Below the pieces are notes generated by a model that saw nothing but the letters and a program-made list of their open reading frames with translations, searched no databases and was not told the DNA's origin. Both the position numbers and the translations under genes were made by a program. Source: JAMLIO01 sp031412575 (lineage in GTDB: Bacteria > Bdellovibrionota > Bdellovibrionia > Bdellovibrionales > UBA1609). Taken from it: DNA of 9,767 nucleotides. Every line of letters starts with the position of its first letter. The first letter of the stretch is position 1. The stretch covers positions 1 to 9,767 of the forward strand of contig JANODG010000130.1 of the NCBI GenBank assembly GCA_031412575.1, given 5' to 3'. This document shows positions 5,608 to 9,767 of the stretch, one piece after another.

Positions 5608-6258
5608 ATGCGAAAAGATAAATCTGCGTCGGAAGTTTATATTGAGAAGGTTTTTGTTAATGAGTCTGAAGAGCGTTTGGGGATTTTAGCGGATTTGAAT
5701 TTTCATGACAAAGATGGGATTCAGGTCTCGGCGAGTGAAGGCCATCTGCTAAAGTTTTTGAGTCGAATGATTGGTGCAAAGAAAATTGTGGAGATTGGGA
5801 CTTTATTTGGATATTCGACGTCTTGGTTTTTAGAAAGTTTAAGTGATCAGGGTAAAGTTTGGTCCTTTGAAAAAGAAGAGCTACATTTTAATTTTGCTCG
5901 TAAACATTTGCAAAAATATGTTGATTCTAAAGTGCTGGAATTATCTTTTGGAGATGCACTAACTGAACTTAAAAAAATTGAAGCGTTTGGGCCGTTTGAT
6001 CTTGTTTTTATTGACGCCAACAAGTCAGGTTACATGGACTATTTTAATTGGGCTGACCGAAACTTAAGATCAGGTGGGATGATTATTGCGGATAATACTT
6101 TTCTGCTTGGTAAAGTGTTTTCGGATCAACCACCGGATAACCATAAAAAAGCATGGGGAGTGATAAGGGAGCTAAACCAAACTTTAGCCAATCACCCAAA
6201 TTATATTTCTACTATGATTGCGACAAATGAAGGTTTAACGATTGCTCAGAAGAGATAA
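5608..6258 (+). CDS. SAM-dependent O-methyltransferase (catechol/caffeoyl-CoA type)
   Basis: A 216-residue class I methyltransferase of the Methyltransf_3 (COMT/CCoAOMT-like) family, close to full family length. SAM-binding motif I is VEIGTLFGYST (61-71), with the acidic residue after strand 2 in SFEKEE (E88). The divalent-metal ligands of this family are matched by D136 (FIDANKSGY) and D162-N163 (IADNTF); K139 sits where the family has its catalytic lysine. The end, NEGLTIAQK (207-215), matches the family's usual EGL-A-K ending. It would methylate a catechol-like hydroxyl in the cytoplasm; the substrate is unknown. ATG 5608 follows AAGAG with six bases between them, and an in-frame TAA at 5596 rules out a longer form. 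The hairpin element separates it from the MFS gene, and the methionine sulfoxide reductase follows 82 bases downstream. Confidence 0.9.
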   Translation: MRKDKSASEVYIEKVFVNESEERLGILADLNFHDKDGIQVSASEGHLLKFLSRMIGAKKIVEIGTLFGYSTSWFLESLSDQGKVWSFEKEELHFNFARKHLQKYVDSKVLELSFGDALTELKKIEAFGPFDLVFIDANKSGYMDYFNWADRNLRSGGMIIADNTFLLGKVFSDQPPDNHKKAWGVIRELNQTLANHPNYISTMIATNEGLTIAQKR

Positions 6259-6326
6259 GTCGGTTTATTTTTAGTTAGAAATAAATCTGTAAATGATAAA
6301 ATATAAAATGTCTTGTGATCTCTTTT

Positions 6327-6332
6327 AAAGGA
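6327..6332 (+). promoter_or_regulatory. Ribosome binding site that decides the msrC start
   Basis: AAAGGA lies 8 bases before ATG 6341 but only 2 bases before the in-frame GTG at 6335. Normal spacing therefore favours ATG 6341. Confidence 0.6.
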
Positions 6333-6340
6333 TAGTGAAA

Positions 6341-6847
6341 ATGGAAAGTTTGATTGTCCCATCGACAGATAGCCGAGAAAAAATCTATTCTGCTTTACTG
6401 CCACAGATTGAAGGTCTTATTTCAGGAGAAGATGATCTTGTCGCTAATCTAGCGAATATCACTGCCGTTTTAAAAGAATCCTTTCATTTTTTATGGGTTG
6501 GATTTTATTGGGTCAAAAAAGACGAGTTAGTACTTGGTCCTTTCCAAGGTCCGATAGCTTGTACACGAATTGCTTTTGATCGTGGTGTCTGTGGCCACGC
6601 CTACAGTACTAAAAAAACAACTATCGTTCCTAATGTGGATGAATTTTCAGGTCATATTGCGTGTTCATCTAATTCTAAATCAGAAATCGTTGTGCCTGTA
6701 ATTGATAAAAAAGGTCACGTTCTTGGCGTACTAGATGTCGACAGTGATAAGCTAAACGACTTCACCGAAGTAGATTTACAAGGTTTAGAGTCTATCGTGA
6801 AAATTCTTTTAAAAAATATCGATAACGATCTTAAACGAAAATCCTAA
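6341..6847 (+). CDS. msrC: Free methionine-(R)-sulfoxide reductase (GAF domain)
   Basis: A 168-residue GAF-domain enzyme of the YebR/MsrC (fRMsr) family, reducing free L-methionine-R-sulfoxide to methionine in the cytoplasm with reducing power from thioredoxin. The diagnostic cysteines are C74 (IACTR), C84 (GVCGHA) and C108 (IACSSNS); their spacing of 10 and 24 is the same as C84, C94 and C118 in E. coli YebR. The substrate-pocket acids are represented by E115 (SEIVVPV) and the LDVDS pair D132/D134. W53 and W57 (FLWVGFYW) match the family's aromatic N-terminal segment. I place the start at ATG 6341 rather than GTG 6335 because of ribosome-site spacing. The gene may share a transcript with the O-methyltransferase 82 bases upstream. 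Its stop overlaps the stop of the convergent membrane-protein gene by four bases. Confidence 0.95.
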   Translation: MESLIVPSTDSREKIYSALLPQIEGLISGEDDLVANLANITAVLKESFHFLWVGFYWVKKDELVLGPFQGPIACTRIAFDRGVCGHAYSTKKTTIVPNVDEFSGHIACSSNSKSEIVVPVIDKKGHVLGVLDVDSDKLNDFTEVDLQGLESIVKILLKNIDNDLKRKS

Positions 6848-7287
6848 ATATCTTCATTTTTTACCTGATTATTTGATTTCCCACGTAAATAATTAATCAT
6901 CAATTTAGGATAACTAAAACCTAAACTTGCTATGTATGTAAGAACGAATACGGATAAAAGTACATATTTTGGAGATAAACCCCAAAGCTTAAATTGAGTT
7001 AAAAACAATATAATTGAAATGATCAGTGGATATAAAAGTATAAAGTTTGAGATAAAAATAAATGGCGGGTAGTCAAAGGCTTCTTTAGTTGCAAACATCA
7101 TGGCAGTGGTGAACAAAACTAAAGGCCAATATAAAAAAACAAGTGTGATCAGAACTTGAAGTACATTTTTTAAGTTAAAAGCCATTTTAGAAAAATAGAA
7201 TATCGGGGCCACCATAAAGGAAAACAATAGACCAACGAATAATAAAGCAGAAAAAATAGATAAAATTATAGAAAAAAAGTCTTTCAT
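6844..7287 (-). CDS. Small four-helix membrane protein of unknown function
   Basis: A 147-residue, very hydrophobic protein with four likely membrane helices at about 5-31, 42-64, 75-97 and 106-126, and a short polar, charged C-terminal tail (from about 135). I see no family motif, no pairs of Cys or His suggesting metal or haem binding, and no repeat between halves. The start at ATG 7287 lacks a clear ribosome site (only AAAG nearby). The first helix is fully included from this start. Its TAG stop shares bases 6844-6847 with the msrC stop region, so the two genes converge and overlap by four bases. It lies 126 bases downstream of the E1 dehydrogenase gene on the same strand and could be co-transcribed if the intervening hairpin leaks. 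Confidence 0.7.
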   Translation of the reverse strand: MKDFFSIILSIFSALLFVGLLFSFMVAPIFYFSKMAFNLKNVLQVLITLVFLYWPLVLFTTAMMFATKEAFDYPPFIFISNFILLYPLIISIILFLTQFKLWGLSPKYVLLSVFVLTYIASLGFSYPKLMINYLRGKSNNQVKNEDI

Positions 7288-7335
7288 AACTTTATGCTAA
7301 ATAAAATTGTACTTATATACTAGATATTTATCTTT

Positions 7336-7374
7336 ACCTAAAATTCGAAGTCTGGGTTAATTCGAATTCTAGGT
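7336..7374. terminator. Hairpin between the E1 gene and the membrane-protein gene
   Basis: Bases 7336-7349 and 7361-7374 form a 14-position stem with one mismatch (G.U-compatible on one strand) and an 11-base loop. It lies about 40 bases past the stop of the minus-strand E1 gene, where a 3'-end signal is expected. Neither strand has a proper T-run after the stem, so intrinsic termination is uncertain; it could instead be an operator for the next minus-strand gene. Confidence 0.4.
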
Positions 7375-7413
7375 AAGCGACTTCAAAAGTTATACCCAAT
7401 TGAGTAATGCAAA

Positions 7414-9767
7414 TTAGTTCCAAAGATGCGACCAATCGACATCATTTCTTTTTAACTGAGGTTGAAACTGCTCGGCCTTTTTAACCGATGTTCCTGCATT
7501 TAAGTAAATTTGAACTTGCTCAAGCGCCGTCTCAGATAAAACTTTACCACACGCTTTTACAACCGCGTCTGCATCTATGCCGTGGTATTTATAAATATCT
7601 TTAGGTGTTCCACATTTAGAATGTTTTCTTACAGCTAAAGATTCGTGTTTCACACCAACGATTGATCCAAGGTTATCTAATAAACCGGCTTCACCATCAT
7701 GAACGCTTACAATCGGAACTCGTCGTCCAGAAAAAGTCTGCGCTTCGGCCACTGAGCTAGGTGTATTTGGAAATAAATAAAGATCTGAATTTACACCTAA
7801 GCCATTTTTTAAATAATCATAATTATTTTTATAACCCAAGTGACCAGCTAACAGATCTGGAGAAGTGACAATGTACACATTGGCGTAAATGCCTTTCTTT
7901 AAAAGTTCATTGGAAGCTTTGATGGCTTCAGTTCCCAAAGACCCCATGGCAAAAATATTGACTACGTTGTCACCAGGCACGTATTCCGCATAACCTTCGA
8001 AGTTAATTAACGGATAGGCGCCTTTAAGAACTTCTTTACGGATGGTTTCCATGATTTCTGTTTCAGAAATTGTAGACACTTCGCTTTCAGCCATAGCCCC
8101 TTGAACCATAAAATCTTTATGACCTAAAAGTTTTGACGAATCCGTTTTAAAACGTCTTTGCATTTTTAAATATTTGAAGAAGTCTTTCTGTTCAACACCA
8201 CGAGTAACACCTCTAAAAACAACTCCGTTTCTTTCGGCGTTATCATAACCAAAATGGCGTTTTAAAGCGTCACAAAATATCCAGTCTAACTCTTGGCAAA
8301 AGAAGGGTTCCCAAGTGATTTGGTTTGGGACTTGAATGTCTGACTTCCAACCATGCTGAGCGCCTTCCGGAGAAAGTGTTACACCTGAAGGTGTTCCCCC
8401 TAAGAAGAAAGATGATTTCCAGTACATGTTGTAAAAGTATTGATCTAAGGCGCGCTTAATAAAAAAGTCATAAACAGTCATCAGTGGAAATATAGGAATT
8501 CCTAGTAAGTCGCGCATACGCCCGAAACTTCCAGCACAAGACATAACGTTAGCTTCTGCAATTTCAAATCTTAAAAAACGATCTGAAGTGTCTTCACCCG
8601 GAATTAAATCAGGAGTTTTGTTATCTTTAACACCACGTTGGGTTTCGATGTCTTCAACGTCTTGGGCGCTAAAAATTTTTCCGTCCATGGCTGGGTTCAA
8701 ATTTGTTGATGTTCCCACATCAGGGGCCATTGAAATCATAAGTTCAGAAGGGATTTTCCATTTTTGTTCACTTGCAGGTAATGATTTTCCGTCTGCCACG
8801 TTGGCGATACGAGTTAATTTTGCTGTCAACTGACCAAGCATCCACTGCGTATGTGGGTAACTTGCCATTTTCAAATTGATATCCATTGAATCCGGAAGTT
8901 CAGACACTTTATCTTTAAATGAATTTTGATTGGTTTTTCTTATCTCTTCTTGTTTTAAAATTTCTGAATATAATTTATCCCCGCGAGTTTTTAAGTACTG
9001 ACCTTCTTTCGTTTTCGAATCAAAGCGTTCAAAAAGGCCTTGGCCTTTAAATCCTAAAGCGTCTTTTAAAGAAGTCATTTCTTCTTCGCTTGGAAGGGCA
9101 GAGTGGTTGCCACTGGTCGCTGCCATTTCAAGACCCCAACCTTTTATAGTGTGAACAACGATCATCGTTGGGCGATCCGTTGAAAGTTTAGATCGCTCGA
9201 AGGCTTCATAAAGCTCTTCAATATCATGTCCACCCATGTCATTAAGGCCTTCAACTAAGTCTTTAGCATTTTGCGTGGCTACAAATTTTTCTATATTTTT
9301 TATTTTTAATAAATTCTTTTTAAGCTCTTCAGCGTCTTTCACTAAAAGTAAAGTTTGAAGATCATAATCCGTTAATTCAGACTCAAACCACGTTTTAAAA
9401 GTTTCGCCATTTGGTTTTTCGAATAAAGCTTTACGTTTACGACCGTGTTGAACTTGGATTACTTCCCAGCCGTTAGCCGCCATGGTGCCTTCGATGCGTT
9501 TAGCATCTGTACCGTTTAAAGCTTCGGTGTTTGTGATTCGGTGACCATCAAGACTTTGTCGATTGTAATCCACAATCCAAGTTAAATTTCCGATTTGTCT
9601 TTCGGCAAAATCAGGTACAGCTTCAAAAAGTGATCCTTCTCTAAATTCCGAATCCCCAATCACACACCAAAAGTGAGCGTCTGGAACATTATAGCCGTGC
9701 TTCTTTGCGTATCTGTAAGCTAATGCTAAATAGCCCGCTTTAACTGGCGGAATTCCAACTGTGCCCG
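7414..9767 (-). CDS. AceE-like pyruvate dehydrogenase E1 / transketolase-family protein, 5' end cut off
   Basis: The reading frame stays open to the right edge, so this is the C-terminal part of a larger protein: about 34 codons (starting GTVGIPPVKAGYLALAYRYA) precede the GTG at 9663, which is an internal Val codon and not the start. Numbering from that codon, features are the thiamine-diphosphate region GDSEF (3-7) to DYN (32-34), HTIKGWG (171-177), FEIAEAN (366-372), GGTPSGVTLSPEGAQH (422-437) and QVPN...WEP (444-453), then a transketolase-C-like domain (about 565-715) with SVHDGEAGLLDNL. Order and motifs parallel homodimeric AceE, which decarboxylates pyruvate and acetylates the lipoyl E2. 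The usual GDG is GDS here, and sequence between motifs is divergent, so another 2-oxoacid or a transketolase-like substrate is possible. No E2 or E3 gene is visible. The natural start lies beyond the window. Confidence 0.82.
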   Translation of the reverse strand, partial: GTVGIPPVKAGYLALAYRYAKKHGYNVPDAHFWCVIGDSEFREGSLFEAVPDFAERQIGNLTWIVDYNRQSLDGHRITNTEALNGTDAKRIEGTMAANGWEVIQVQHGRKRKALFEKPNGETFKTWFESELTDYDLQTLLLVKDAEELKKNLLKIKNIEKFVATQNAKDLVEGLNDMGGHDIEELYEAFERSKLSTDRPTMIVVHTIKGWGLEMAATSGNHSALPSEEEMTSLKDALGFKGQGLFERFDSKTKEGQYLKTRGDKLYSEILKQEEIRKTNQNSFKDKVSELPDSMDINLKMASYPHTQWMLGQLTAKLTRIANVADGKSLPASEQKWKIPSELMISMAPDVGTSTNLNPAMDGKIFSAQDVEDIETQRGVKDNKTPDLIPGEDTSDRFLRFEIAEANVMSCAGSFGRMRDLLGIPIFPLMTVYDFFIKRALDQYFYNMYWKSSFFLGGTPSGVTLSPEGAQHGWKSDIQVPNQITWEPFFCQELDWIFCDALKRHFGYDNAERNGVVFRGVTRGVEQKDFFKYLKMQRRFKTDSSKLLGHKDFMVQGAMAESEVSTISETEIMETIRKEVLKGAYPLINFEGYAEYVPGDNVVNIFAMGSLGTEAIKASNELLKKGIYANVYIVTSPDLLAGHLGYKNNYDYLKNGLGVNSDLYLFPNTPSSVAEAQTFSGRRVPIVSVHDGEAGLLDNLGSIVGVKHESLAVRKHSKCGTPKDIYKYHGIDADAVVKACGKVLSETALEQVQIYLNAGTSVKKAEQFQPQLKRNDVDWSHLWN

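Noticed and set aside
6264..6285. AT-only stem (TTTATTT/AAATAAA) after the O-methyltransferase gene
   Set aside because: Seven A-T pairs with an 8-base loop are expected by chance in DNA this AT-rich, and no T-run follows.
6335..6340. GTG start two codons upstream of ATG 6341 for msrC
   Set aside because: The ribosome site would be only two bases from GTG; ATG has normal spacing.
7375..7382. AAGCGACT, matching the start of the hairpin core, next to the stem-loop at 7336-7374
   Set aside because: Only 8 bases match, the second core block is missing, and the nearby stem does not flank it as in the two real copies.
8588..8833. Plus-strand ORF inside the E1 gene
   Set aside because: It is antisense to a clear enzyme and has no supporting signals.

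Overview
The window is AT-rich bacterial DNA with closely packed genes on both strands, Gram-negative-type signal peptides and no rRNA, tRNA, CRISPR array or transposase. The gene set and codon flavour would suit a low-GC member of the Bdellovibrionota, but this is an impression from protein style and no marker gene proves it.

Layout: (1) 1-152, a hairpin-forming element with perfect 39-base arms; (2) 247-741 (+), a stand-alone response-regulator receiver protein; (3) 862-1269 (+), a small secreted protein of unknown function, abutting tail-to-tail (4) 1270-3024 (-), a double ATPase of the oligopeptide/dipeptide ABC import type with no permease genes beside it; (5) 3318-3830 (-), a secreted protein of unknown function; (6) 4100-5320 (+), a 12-helix MFS transporter preceded by a possible 20-codon leader; (7) 5297-5512, a second hairpin element that starts inside the end of the MFS gene; (8) 5608-6258 (+), a metal-dependent O-methyltransferase; (9) 6341-6847 (+), free methionine-R-sulfoxide reductase (GAF fold), overlapping tail-to-tail (10) 6844-7287 (-), a small membrane protein; (11) 7414 to the right edge (-), the C-terminal part of an AceE-like thiamine-diphosphate E1 dehydrogenase, cut by the window edge.

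Most of these genes are unrelated housekeeping or accessory functions and do not form an obvious pathway. The most unusual feature is the pair of hairpin elements. They share a two-part core (about 23 plus 21 bases, 38 of 44 identical) but have entirely different outer arms and different tip hairpins. In each, the outer arms are perfectly self-complementary for 39 and 51 bases. In the second, the right arm is also an inverted copy of the last codons and stop of the upstream MFS gene. This looks like a small element, or structured RNA, whose presence is associated with inverted duplication of the DNA next to it. I do not recognise it as a named family.
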